NCBI GenBank assembly: GCA_038503075.1
Contig: JBCAML010000009.1
Location: 620,001 to 684,000, forward strand
DNA length: 64,000 nucleotides
Direction of reading: 5' to 3'
From: Gyromitra esculenta
Taxonomy: Eukaryota; Ascomycota; Pezizomycetes; Pezizales; Discinaceae
The translations under genes were made by a program, and so were the position numbers. This document shows, one piece after another, positions 23,155-33,934 of the stretch (position 1 is the stretch's first letter; each line of letters begins with the position of its first letter). The notes beneath the pieces were generated by a model. That model searched no databases, had not been told where the DNA came from, and saw nothing but the letters and a program-made list of their open reading frames with translations.

Positions 23155-25242
23155 TTGTCGCTATAAAATGGAAAGGACTGATCGAGTACGCAATCAGTCC
23201 CTAATAAAAGCAACGTGACCCATAGGATCTTGCTAACTGTTACTTTTTATTGAAATAATCTCGCTATGATTTACTGCGCCGAGAATATAAAAGGCGTGCT
23301 GCATTAAGAATGAGTAGAACCTGCTTTCAGCCCAAGGGTTAGTGAATATTTTAATTAGTCAAATTACAAATCCAAGTCCCCTGTAATATCGTTAAAATGG
23401 TATTCTAGTATTTGAAGTAATCAGGAACTCCGTGTAGACGAGCGCGACTGAGCGGAAGGTACTGTCCAAATGACAGGATCGCCGTATCATAAGGATCCTG
23501 AGTTGAAATGTTGATCGTGGATGTATATATACTGTGACTAAATATGCTGTATTGACTTAGTCTAGAGGGGTGCGATGTTTGTTTTGGTCCCTTGCGAGAG
23601 AAAAAATATGTAAGGAAGCGTTAGTCTAAATCCTGATATCCACCGTACATTTTGGCTGTGAATAAAAAAAATAGACCTAGATAGTAAAACGCAGGTTCCT
23701 CCACTAGCCTGCTAGACCGCTACCTAGTGGCGCGGGAGGATATTTAAAATAGTCCCTTCGGCTTCTAATTGCTTATTTTGATAGATTCCTGATAGATCCT
23801 CTTTGATATTAAATCGTGTTTAGCACTCACCGTAGCTAGAGAATGAACGAATTTAATTCCATACACGAACGCCGACGAGTTAGCACTTCATCGTATACAA
23901 GGAAATGTCTTGAGGAGACTGAGGTAGGGATACTAGGTCGAATGTTGATGTGTTTCTGCAGCTTATAGATTGCAATGTAGGGAACAGCAATATTTGAGTG
24001 TGGAGAAAACATGTGTCGAGAATCGTTGAGCCACTGAGCTGCCCGAGCTTATGGACTCATCTAAATCTCTCCATGTCATTATGCACTTTAAATAACGACA
24101 AGGGACTTTGAACTTAGTCTAAGCATCCGTGAGGACTATTACGAAGAGGTTAGCTACCGCTCTACGCCCGGATTTTCCGTCCTGGTTTTATTTACGAGAA
24201 TGTATTTAATGGCTTGGGGTGTGGTCGCGCTAGGATTGTAGGCGATTGGCTCGATGGTATGGCTGACTTGATTATTGTCGTGTGAACATAAGCTTTGTGA
24301 ATCGCTTTGACGTAAATGATTAGTCGCTGCGTTTCAAAATTTAGGAGATTGGAATAACAGAGAAACGAGGTTTGGTTGTTTTTGGTCGTTAGGATTTTAA
24401 ATATTATATACAAATATAAGATCGCTGTTTGAGGAAGCTGGTTATGTATAAGCTAGGAGTTGTCAGATCACCGTTTGTTATGATAGAATTGCGTTGCACC
24501 TACTATTTCGTAGTGTATATGTTTTTAATAAGCTTGAGTGAAACTATTTAGATGATGATTAGTTAATAGTGAATACGAATATCTACCCTAAGTTTATCAA
24601 ACGCTAAATATGAATGTCGAAACCACAGAGGAAAGAATGCTTCTGATCGATCAAAGCTTACCACGACCCATGCTAAAGCAATATCTCACGATGGTACATA
24701 TTGCCCGCATAGGCATCGAACTCCATCTGGACGAGAACAGCATATTAGTCAGCCTTTTGTAAACTAGAATAGAGCGAGAAGGAAATCTGGAGGCTGGATT
24801 TCTGATAAATAGACACGCCAAAGATAGTCTATGCGCGTTGCGAGTAACCGTTTCGTTTATAAAAGTTGTAATAGTGTATTCGAGGATTGTCGTTACCTAT
24901 AGGTTAATATTTCGCAGAGATTAATAACTCACCAAGTATTTCCAAATAGATATCTCAAGATACTTGTTATCTTTCATGTCTAAGTTGATAGAATTGATGT
25001 TGCAGATATAAAGATAAATAGAAACGGACATGGAGTCTTCCTGGTGGTGGTGGAGCAATGTTGTGGTGGGGTGTTTGCGCTCCGGCAACTTCCGCTACAA
25101 GCCAGGCACTGCCGCTTCCCTACAGTTACCCTACCCAACCTCCAGCCTCAGGGCCAGGGTTCCCCCACCACCGCTACAAGCAAAAAAAAAGTTTCCCAGA
25201 TCTCCAAAGCTCTACCGAGCAATAAACCTCACCCCCTCAAAA

Positions 25243-28104
25243 ATGCCGCGCCGCGCTTCCTCCCCCACCGGGAGTGAATTCGAGTTCGACGTATCCAATG
25301 CACTTGCAGACGGCGATTTCCTTAGCGATGACGAAAACAACGGCCCACGGAAAGTCAATACCATCGCTGCGAATGATCAGAACATAAACGATATCCTCAA
25401 TGCATCTGACGACGACGATGGCGATGAAGCATTTATCGCGGCACAGCAAGCCGCGAGTAATAGGAAAGGAAGTAATCTAAAGGGGAAGACGGTCAAGAAG
25501 GGAGGAGGGTTTCAGCAAATGGGTTTGTTCTAACACTCTTTCCCTTTTTCCTCGAGGAGGTTTCTCGATATCGAATGGGTGCTAATGATTGGGAGTGTAG
25601 GATTGAATCTTTCACTGCTTAAGGCAATCACAAGGAAAGGGTTTTCAGTGCCGACACCTATTCAGCGCAAGACAATACCGTTGGTATTAGAGGGTCTAGA
25701 TGTCGTTGGAATGGCTAGAACTGGTTCTGGTAAAACGGCGGCATTCGTTATCCCCATGATCGAGAAATTGAAAACGCATAGTGTCAAAGTCGGTGCAAGA
25801 GCAATTATCCTCTCGCCATCCCGAGAGCTCGCTCTACAGACCCTTAAAGTTGTGAAAGAGTTGGGGAAAGGCACAGATCTTAAATGCGTTCTCCTTGTTG
25901 GAGGTGATAGCTTGGAAGACCAATTCGGTTTCATGGCCAGCAACCCCGACATCATCATTGCTACCCCGGGCCGTTTTCTCCACTTGAAAGTAGAGATGGA
26001 GCTCGATCTCAAGTCTGTCCAATACATCGTCTTTGACGAGGCTGACCGTCTCTTCGAGATGGGTTTCAGCGCACAGCTCACAGAGATTCTACATGCACTA
26101 CCTTCTCACCGTCAGACGCTGCTGTTCTCGGCTACTTTACCAAAATCACTCGTCGAGTTTGCCAAAGCCGGCCTCCAGGAACCCGCTCTAGTCCGCCTCG
26201 ACGCTGACTCCAAAATCTCCCAAGACCTCGAAACCGCATTCTTCACAGTGAAGACCTCGGAAAAAGAAGGAGCCCTCCTCCACCTCCTCCAAGACGTTAT
26301 AAAAATCCCCCAGGGCCCCTCGGGCCACGCCTCCGACTCCGACACCTCTAAGCCCAAAGGCAAAAAGCGCAAACGTACCAACACTGCCTCCCACGAAGCC
26401 GCCTCCGCCCACTCCACCATCATCTTCGCCGCAACCAAGCACCACGTCGAATACCTAACCCACCTCATATCCCTCGCCGGCTACCCCGTATCCTACGTCT
26501 ACGGCACCCTCGACCAAACCGCCCGCCGCAACCAAGTCTCCCTCTTCCGCTCCGGCGCCACCCGCATCCTCGTCGTCACCGACGTCGCCGCGCGCGGAAT
26601 CGATATCCCGCTCCTTAGCAACGTCATCAACTACGACTTCCCCCCGCAACCTAAAGTCTTCATCCACCGCGTTGGCCGCACTGCCCGCGCCGGCCGCCGC
26701 GGCTGGGCCTACTCCCTCGTTCGCGGCGAAGACGCGCCGTATCTCCTCGACCTCCAGCTCTTCCTGGGCAAGAAGCTCGTCCTCGGCGCCGACAACCGTG
26801 TTCGGCATAAAGCCGACTTCGACTACGCTGCCGACGTAGTCGTTGGCGGGCTGGTGCGCGACAGCGTCGAGCGGTGCATGGAGGCGGTTAATAAGCTGCT
26901 CGAAGACGACTCCGAGCTTGCGTCGCTGCGCGGCGTTATGGTAAAGGGGGAGAAACTGTACCAGAAGACAAAGGTTGCTGCGTCCGCCGAGAGTGTCAAG
27001 CGCTCGAAAGAGGTCACGGCGCAGAAGGCGTGGAGCGCGGCGCATCCGCTGTTTGCGGACGATGTCGATGGTGCGGAGCTGGAGCGCGTGAAGATGCTGG
27101 CACGAGTGGCGAATTTTAGGCCCAGTGAGACTATATTTGAGATTGGGCAGCGGGGACTGAACCGCAGTGAGGCGGCGACGGTTATGAAGGATCGGAGGGC
27201 GAAGATCAAGATTGATCCGAGTAAGAAGCGGGGTGCGGAGAGTGATATTGCTCTGGAGCGTGGAGAGGAAGATGTGGAAGGGGAGGAAGATGTGGAGATG
27301 GGGGTGGGGGTGGATGTGGGGAGTGATGTTGAGGGCGGCGATGAAGATGTTGATATGGATGCTGCGTCCGATTCTGAGGTTCTTGCGGCGTTCTCGACCC
27401 CGGCTTCGCGCCGTGCGAAGAGGGCTAAGAAGGCGGGGACTAAGTCATTCGAGGACAGTGAGCACTTCATGTCGTATGCTCCTGCTTCGTCGCTGGCAGA
27501 GGAGCGAGGGTACTCGGTGACTGGTGGCTCATTCGCTGAGGCTGCTCGCGGGGCTACGTTCGATCTTACGAATGACGATGGTGGGAAGGGCTTTGCGGAG
27601 GCACATAAAGCGAAGGGTATGCGTTGGGACAAGAAGGCGAAGAAATTTGTGCAGCGTCAGAACGATGAGGATGGTAGCAAGGGTGCTAAGATGATCATTG
27701 GAGAGAGCGGGCAGAAGATCGCCGCGTCTTTTAAGAGTGGACGGTTTAGTGCGTGGAAGAGCGCGCATAAGGTTGGGAGGCTACCAAGGGTAGGAGAAAC
27801 GGAGACACCGGGAGAAAATAGGTTTGCAGCACCGGGAGCACCGGGGGCGTCCGCTGGTGGGGTGGGAGGGAGAAGAGGTGGCCGTATGTTCCATAAGAGC
27901 GTGAAGGCACCGAAGCCAGCGGATAGGAAGAGGGATGATTACGAGGTGAGGAAGAAGAGATGGAGTGAGGCGAAGGAGAAGGGTCTGGTGAAGAGCGGGG
28001 TGAAGAGTGAGCTGAAGAGCAGAGAGCAGATTGGGAAGGATCTGAAGTTGAAGCAAAGGAGGAGAGAGAAGAATGCAAGGCCTGCGAGGAAGAAGAAGTT
28101 TTGA
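25243..28104 (+). CDS. DBP10: DEAD-box ATP-dependent RNA helicase Dbp10
   Basis: Two exons, 25243-25522 and 25601-28104, give about 927 aa. The 78-nt intron joins QQMG to LNLS, restoring the family's N-terminal run. The acidic head ([16 protein letters not shown]) is followed by the helicase core: Q motif [13 protein letters not shown], Walker [30 protein letters not shown], then DVAARGID and [10 protein letters not shown]. The C-terminal third has the DBP10CT region ([20 protein letters not shown]) and a long Lys/Arg-rich tail. Dbp10 acts in the nucleolus in 60S subunit assembly. An ATG at 25030 is in frame with no stop between; 25243 was chosen because homology starts there. The start of exon 2 uses ordinary codons, but from about 26160 to 27000 they become strongly C-ending, opening long false frames on the other strand. 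Confidence 0.97.
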
Positions 28105-29785
28105 TTGTGGAATCACAGTCCTTAGAAGAGGTTGAAGGAGGTTACTGGAAATAATTTCTTGGTGTTTATTACTAGCGGGGTAATCAAAAGTTTAAGGACG
28201 ATAGGGTAATAAAAAAAGTACCGTATTTGGTCATTGACAACAGGAGCTATGGTTTTCAATCCTGTACTTTAATATTGATGTGAGTATGATGGGGATTCTG
28301 AATATCGATGATGCACGGCAATCCCCAAACACTCAAAGCACGATAATCCGAACTGAGAAATGGATGTGGTCATTGATCATACATATTTAGCAGCAGTAAC
28401 CCCTATCCTGTTATCGTTATCGATATGGCCGCGGGAGACGATACATGTGGTCTCAAATGGCAACCCGCGGGCGCCCAACCACACAGCAGTCCAATCCAGG
28501 CAGCCCCAACAAAAATAAGCTCTTTATTAAGTTTCGATTGCCGTTTCTTACATTCCTTTCTCCTCTGCAGATCTTTATATTTTTGGCCAATTTGGGGGTA
28601 TTTTTTGGTACGCAAGTCTGAAAATAGCAATTCGTCGGGGCGCTTCCGGTAGGGCTGCTGCTGCCCAGTCGAAAGCATTGATGGCCACCGAAACTGCAAA
28701 GATGATGCGAGTAAGTGGCGGGTACAGGATCTTGGCACGAGTAAATCGGGCCCCAGGCCCAGTAAGGTGGTAACTTGGTCCTACGAATGAAGTGCCAGAA
28801 CCAAGAGGCGAGAAGGGTGGGAATGTTTAAGCGGTTAAGTAAAACAAGGTGGGTGTGCCCAGAGCGCCAATGGCGCGTGCGAACGAGCAACAGTATCTGC
28901 ACTTTTGTGTTTATTTCTCGGAACGGTTTAATGAAAGAATGCTCGATTGTGCGAGATGAGCACTCTATCTGTGGACATAAATAGGCATTTCGGCATGGAA
29001 CAATCTCAGTGTTTCCGGACGGGGCGAGGAAGCATGCGGAGACAGGTCCGTGTGGAGAGAGACAGAGGAGACAGCCATTGTGGCAGCCACGGGGGTGGGT
29101 GTGGGTGTGGGTGGCCACCCACCGGCGGGATCGACAGGGTTTCTTGGAACGCCCCCAGCGTCGTTCCACGGCCCCTGCTTTCTTGATACAGCACAATCCT
29201 CCAGAGCTGGAACGGGAAGGGAGGAACACCAGCTCGGTAGAGAGCAGATAGAGAGGTAGAAGAGGCACGCGTCCCCTCCTTCTCCTTCTCGCTCGAATCC
29301 CCGCTCTTTTATATTTTTAATAATAATCCTCGCTGCGGTAAATTGAAGCTGTCGTGGTCGTCTGCTTCTTGTTTTCTTTCTTCGTCGTCTCGTCCTCATT
29401 CACCTCCGTCATCTATTTCCCCTCGTCTTCTCCTTTCTTTTAGCACCTTCCCTTCTCTCCGTTCTTCTGTCTGTCTGTCTTCTCCTTCGCGCTCTCGTTA
29501 ATCTATATACCGCCGTAGGGGTGCCATTCAATTTAGCTGCGCTGGTTGCTTCCCTCTCTTAGGTCCAACCTCTCCCCCACAGAATACTATTTACCCGTCT
29601 TTGTTGTTACCACCGTTGCCAGAAGAAGAAAGCCACCCCACCAAGTCCACAAATCCCATCTCGAGCTAAATCCCCACCGAGCGAATTGTTTATTTATCCC
29701 ACAAGTCACCGGACCGGCTCCCTCTCCTTCCACTCCCAAAACTAATCCACACTCTCACGCAATACTCAATCAACCACCAGCAAAG
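28105..29785. other. Intergenic, DBP10 3' end / BAR gene promoter
   Basis: The first 300 bp are the DBP10 3' flank. From about 29340 to 29560 the plus strand is strongly pyrimidine-rich (TCTC/TTCT runs), typical of a fungal core promoter or 5' leader for the BAR gene. A 271-codon antisense frame (29268-28453) was rejected: it has no domain, a low-complexity composition and lies across the promoter. Confidence 0.55.
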
Positions 29786-31441
29786 ATGATGAACAAGGTA
29801 GGCTCCCCCTTCATGTACCCACTAGCTAGCTCTCGAAGGACGACCACACTGACGTTCGCGGGAATGTACAGAAGCTCGACAGGCTCAAGCAATGGGCGGG
29901 AGAACGCATGGGAGGTGAAGTGAAGACTGGCGCCTCTGACGAATTCAAGAACTTGGAGCTTGAGATGAATCTCCGCCATGAAGGTACTATAATCGTACCC
30001 CTATCTTGTCTGCCACAGGAGCTTGTTCTAACCAGCTTCCGCCGCTGCAGGAATGGAGAAGCTCCACAAGTCAATGAATGTCTACGTCCAATCGGTTTCT
30101 GCAAGAAAGGAGGGCGATGCCAGGGAGAAGATGCTGCCACTTGATGTCCTGGCTCAGGCAATGATCACTCATGGAGAGGAATTCGAGCCTGATAGCTTGT
30201 TCGGGAATTGTCTCATGAGTAAGTTTTTTTTTTATTTGTTCTTTTTTTGGAAACATTCCAACCATCCCGGTGATCACTGCTGACGTCAAGTAGAAATGGG
30301 ACAGGCCAATGAGAAGATTGCTAGAGTACAAGATGCTTATGTTGCTTCGGCCAGCGAGAGCTGGCTCGAATCGATGGAGCGGTCTCTGGCTCAGATGAAA
30401 GAGTACCAGGTAGCTAAGCTCTCAGAATTTATCTTACGAATAAACAACTAACATTTCCACCCCCAGGCCGCTCGCAGGAAGCTTGAGTCTCGAAGGCTTG
30501 CCTACGATGCAACTCTGTCCAAAATGCAGAAGCAGAAACGTGAGGATTTCCGTGTTGAGGAAGAGCTGCGGGCCCAGCGCATCAAATACGAGGAATCTAG
30601 CGAGGACGTTCTCCGCCGCATGGGTGACATCCAGGATTCGGAAGCAGAGTCTATGGGAGATCTTGGCGCGTTCCTAGATGCAGAACTAGAATACCATGAC
30701 CGTTGCAGAGACATTTTGATGAACATAAGACGGAAATGGCCGGCTGGGTACATTTTCCCTCTTTCACTAGCCCCCAATCTAATATCACTAAGCTAACTCA
30801 AATCTAAATATAGTTCCACAACGACTAAAATCAAAAAGACCCGTTCCCGCTCCAACACGGCACATGCCTTCTCCGGCAACGGAATCCGCGAGCAATCCCC
30901 GCCCCCACCACCGCCTGCAATTGAGCGTCTTTCCATCCGCTCCCGGGTCAACACCAGCACCGGTTCCCCGGAGTCCGACGAAAAATCCGGCCCCTATCGC
31001 CTCCCAACACCTGACTATCACGATGACCGTCTCACGGTAAAACCTGTCTTCAACCGCACCAACACCTCACCAATGCCGCGTCACTATGACTCGCCGGGTT
31101 CAGAGCGTATGGGAAGAACCCGGTCAGACCAGGGAGCACCCCCACCGTTGCCAACACAACGTTCACTGAGACCCGTCAATACCGATGTTTTCGCCGATAG
31201 TACAAACTCGTCCGTGCATAGCTCGCCGGATAAGTATACGTATGACGACCGCGAGCGTCCGGTGAGTCCGACGAGAAATGTTGCGTCAGCGAACAAAGTG
31301 CAGAGCCGGAGCAGCAGCACGACAGGTGGAGTAAGAAAACAAGCACCGCCACCACCGCCTGCGAGTAGAGGGCTGAAAAAGCCACCGCCACCGCCACCGC
31401 CAATGAAGAGGAGCCAATTGGCGAGTGTGGAGCGGCCGTGA
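29786..31441 (+). CDS. Endophilin-like BAR domain protein with poly-Pro tail
   Basis: Six exons, 29786-29797, 29872-29983, 30051-30218, 30294-30409, 30467-30747 and 30814-31441, give about 438 aa with matching phases. The first exon is only 12 nt (MMNK). Residues about 5-230 form a BAR domain of the endophilin type: an amphipathic start (KLDRLKQWAGERMGGEVKTG), then long charged helices including EELRAQRIKYEESSEDVLRR. BAR dimers bind and bend membranes in endocytosis or organelle traffic. The last 200 residues are disordered, Ser/Pro-rich, and carry three poly-Pro runs (PPPPPP near residues 261, 400 and 415) that could bind SH3 or WW domains. No SH3 domain follows, unlike animal endophilins and Rvs167. 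The nearest fungal relatives are annotated as SH3-domain signalling or BAR proteins; the exact orthologue is not certain. Confidence 0.9.
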
Positions 31442-33015
31442 GTGTTTCTTCGTTCGCAGTTTGTTTTTTCAGCTACTTGAAAGGGAAGCAAAATCTTGAA
31501 ATGTGTACACTGGCTAGCTAAGGTGGCTAAAGGATGGAGACGAGAATGAGTAGGAGGTAAATTGGCCACTGGCGGGGTCCTTTGTTGGTGTATAGGGAGA
31601 ACGGGAGGTAGTAGCTACATGTAGCAATGGTAGCAAAATCGTATTTTTTTTTCCATTATTAGTTCTTGGTGGTTTATTCTCTTTTTTTCATCGCTTTTAG
31701 TTTTTTTTTCAAATGTATTTTTTTCCCAATTATTTTTTTCTTCTCGGATTAGTTTTTTGTTGGGCGGGTATGATAGAGCATGGGTGGTGAGGCAATACTG
31801 TTAGTTTGTTTAGGCAAGGAGGGGAGGTAGTGGAAGTAACTGGAGGTAAAGGGTAAACCGGGGATAAAACTGGGGTAAAGGGGAAAGGGAAAAATGGAAT
31901 CGCAAGTCAATGATTATTTGTTCAACATCTGTATTTTACGAGTTAGAGTGAAAATAGGTGTACTGTGTTCTATCTAGTGTTACTAAGAGTAGCTACATGT
32001 TTACTTTCCTTTAACAACACTGTCATTTGTTTTTTTTTGTTTTTTATTTTTACCTATCTCTCGTAGACCCTACGATCCCTATGCTCCTCCTTATTTCCTT
32101 TTTTTTCACTTCCCTACCGATAGAGTAGAGTACCACTTATGTCTCACTATGCTTGGATTAGAGGGTTACACTAACTAACTAACTAACTGCGTATTAGATA
32201 GATCCTATGGGGGGGGAAGCTGTCAGGGTCAGGTCAGGGAGTAAGTTCGGCTCGGTGCGTCTGTGGCGTGCAGGGGGCCGGGGAGCCGGGGGAGTCGGTC
32301 CGAGGTGGTGCGAGTATGTGGGGGCCGATAGAGTGAGCGATGGGGTGGTTTGGAGGGTGATTGTGGTACGTACGGAGGCTGGGTTGAGGGAGGGGATGGG
32401 ATTTAGAGGTGAGGTTGGGGTTTGGATTGGATTGGATTGGATTAGGATTGGGGTTTTGTAGGATGGGGTTTTCTTTTGCGGCTTTATTTGAGGGAGGGGG
32501 TTAATGTTTAATTATTATTGAGGTTTGTTGTGGATGTTTTTGCTGGAGCAATCAATACATATGCGTAACACAGGTTCTTTGGTTCAGGTTGTAGAATGAG
32601 GCATGGATTCTCACTCGGCTCGATGGGTTGTATCTTGGGTTTTGTCAGATAGTTATATCTAGGATAGTGTATGACATATTCCGCTTTGTGGAGATGAAGA
32701 ACTGTACATTCGCAGAATCTGATCATCCATTCCTTCATACATCCAAAGTGCAAGAGCAAAGTCTGAATTCTATTCAATGACAGTCCCCTCCCTCCTTCCC
32801 TCCTCTCCGAGATAAAATAAAAAATAAAAAATATCATAACACTAAACATCTGCGCCAAAGAGGTATGTATAAAAACACAAAAAAGGGCCCCGGTCCATAT
32901 ACGATTGCCATTCATCCCCTCCTTCCTTTGCTCAGGCACGTATTGCATTACACCAGCGCCAAACCATAATATCAAAACATGTATCCAGAAAAAACTACTC
33001 CCTCCTTCCCCTTCC
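31442..33015. other. Convergent intergenic region, BAR gene / V0 subunit f
   Basis: It contains T-rich 3' flank (31640-31740), an ACTA tetranucleotide run (about 32170-32188) and a GGATT pentamer run (about 32424-32452). No gene is supported; a 155-codon minus frame (32975-32508) shows no family resemblance. Confidence 0.55.
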
Positions 33016-33573
33016 TTACTGTAGCTGAACGGACCGCTGTCGGCTGTGGAGCCAGGCTTGACTAGAACAGAATACGAGGAAGCCCTGAATGGCGAGATTC
33101 GTTAATTAACGCGTTCCTAGCGTTTAAAGTAGAAGAGTAGGTAAACTCACAATATAGACGAAAACAGCACCAAACACAGTTGGCGCAACGCCCTTGCCAC
33201 TCGCCGGATCTTCGTCGCCTACCATCGACTCATGTCTATCCACACAGTCAGTCAGTAACTCAGCCGACTTTGTGGGTTTGGGAGGGGGTGGGGGGTGAGC
33301 TCTCACCCTGCGTTGAATAGTGCTCCGATGACACTGAGGATGATGATGGCGAATACGGAGAGCACGATGCTGTTTGGCGAAGCATGGGGTTAGCTTGAGG
33401 TGGAGAGGTGGGTGGGGAGATCCCCTTTTTTTTTTCAGCCAGGGAGTTTTACCATGACCATGCGGTGAATCTAGGGACGCCAATCGCGTTAGTTTGCGTT
33501 TGAGCTTTTTCAGGAGATGTGGTCTGTCGACCATGGAGGGGGGACGAACGTACGCGGAGAACATGGGCTTCAT
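33016..33573 (-). CDS. V-type ATPase V0 sector subunit f (yeast YPR170W-B homologue)
   Basis: Five tiny exons in gene order, 33573-33554 (20 nt), 33470-33453 (18 nt), 33369-33307, 33235-33151 and 33084-33016, join in phase to an 84-residue membrane protein. The spliced protein has a first hydrophobic helix (SCIVLSVFAIIILSVIGALF, about 11-31), a conserved luminal or cytoplasmic HESMVGDEDP loop, a second helix ending VYIGFLVFCSSQ, and a short basic C-terminus (LHSRQRS). This matches, piece by piece, the small yeast V0 subunit first seen in cryo-EM structures of the proton-pumping V-ATPase of vacuoles and Golgi (from memory). It would be missed by ORF callers, since no single exon exceeds 85 nt. 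The 18-nt exon is needed to restore the conserved TAWS step. It is divergent from TFG1 across 361 bp. Confidence 0.85.
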
Positions 33574-33934
33574 GGCTATTACTGGTTTGGGGGGAGGTGG
33601 AGGACTAGAGATGTACTGTCTTTGAAGGCGTGAAGAGTCGGGAGAGGGTGTGTGTGTATGTAGTGGTGTATTGTATTGCACTGCACTGTATTGTGGTGAT
33701 GTACCGTGCCTGTGAGGTTGGCTCCCGGAGTCTTGGCAAAACCCCGGCAACGCGCGCTTCTGGTCACGGCTTAGTCACGAGCGCCGCAGCCTTGCCTTCC
33801 TCTTCCAGCCTCACCATCGACATCATCCTCCGTCGAGAGCCCTCCACCGCCCTCCGCCGTCCACCATCACCCTCCACCACGACAGCTGGCGTCAAACAGC
33901 TGCCCGTACTCCTACATCCATTGCACGCCCGGCC
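33574..33934. promoter_or_regulatory. Bidirectional promoter, V0 subunit f / TFG1
   Basis: Only 361 bp separate the two divergent start codons, so regulatory elements must be shared or interleaved. The TFG1 side is C-rich (33780-33920); the subunit f side holds a CACTGCACTGTATTG run. No TATA box is obvious. Confidence 0.5.

Larger units (their letters stand above)
20960..25242. other. AT-rich gene-poor island
   Basis: It is markedly AT-rich compared with the flanking genes. It holds one MITE-like element (21281-21400) and two adjacent minus-strand frames listed separately as a possible relic. A 50-codon frame at 24611-24763 was noted but not called. The last 200 bp are the DBP10 leader. Confidence 0.5.

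Noticed and set aside
24551..24655. Possible box C/D snoRNA on the plus strand (GATGATGA ... CTGA)
   Set aside because: No terminal stem, no D'/C' pair and no recognisable rRNA complementarity before the CTGA.
26455..27632. Long antisense frames (196 and 269 codons) inside DBP10
   Set aside because: They mirror the C-ending codons of the helicase gene; the protein products are simple-sequence Ser/Thr or Ala/Val-rich strings.
28453..29268. 271-codon minus-strand frame between DBP10 and the BAR gene
   Set aside because: Low-complexity composition, no domain, lies over the pyrimidine-rich leader of the BAR gene and has no flanking exons.
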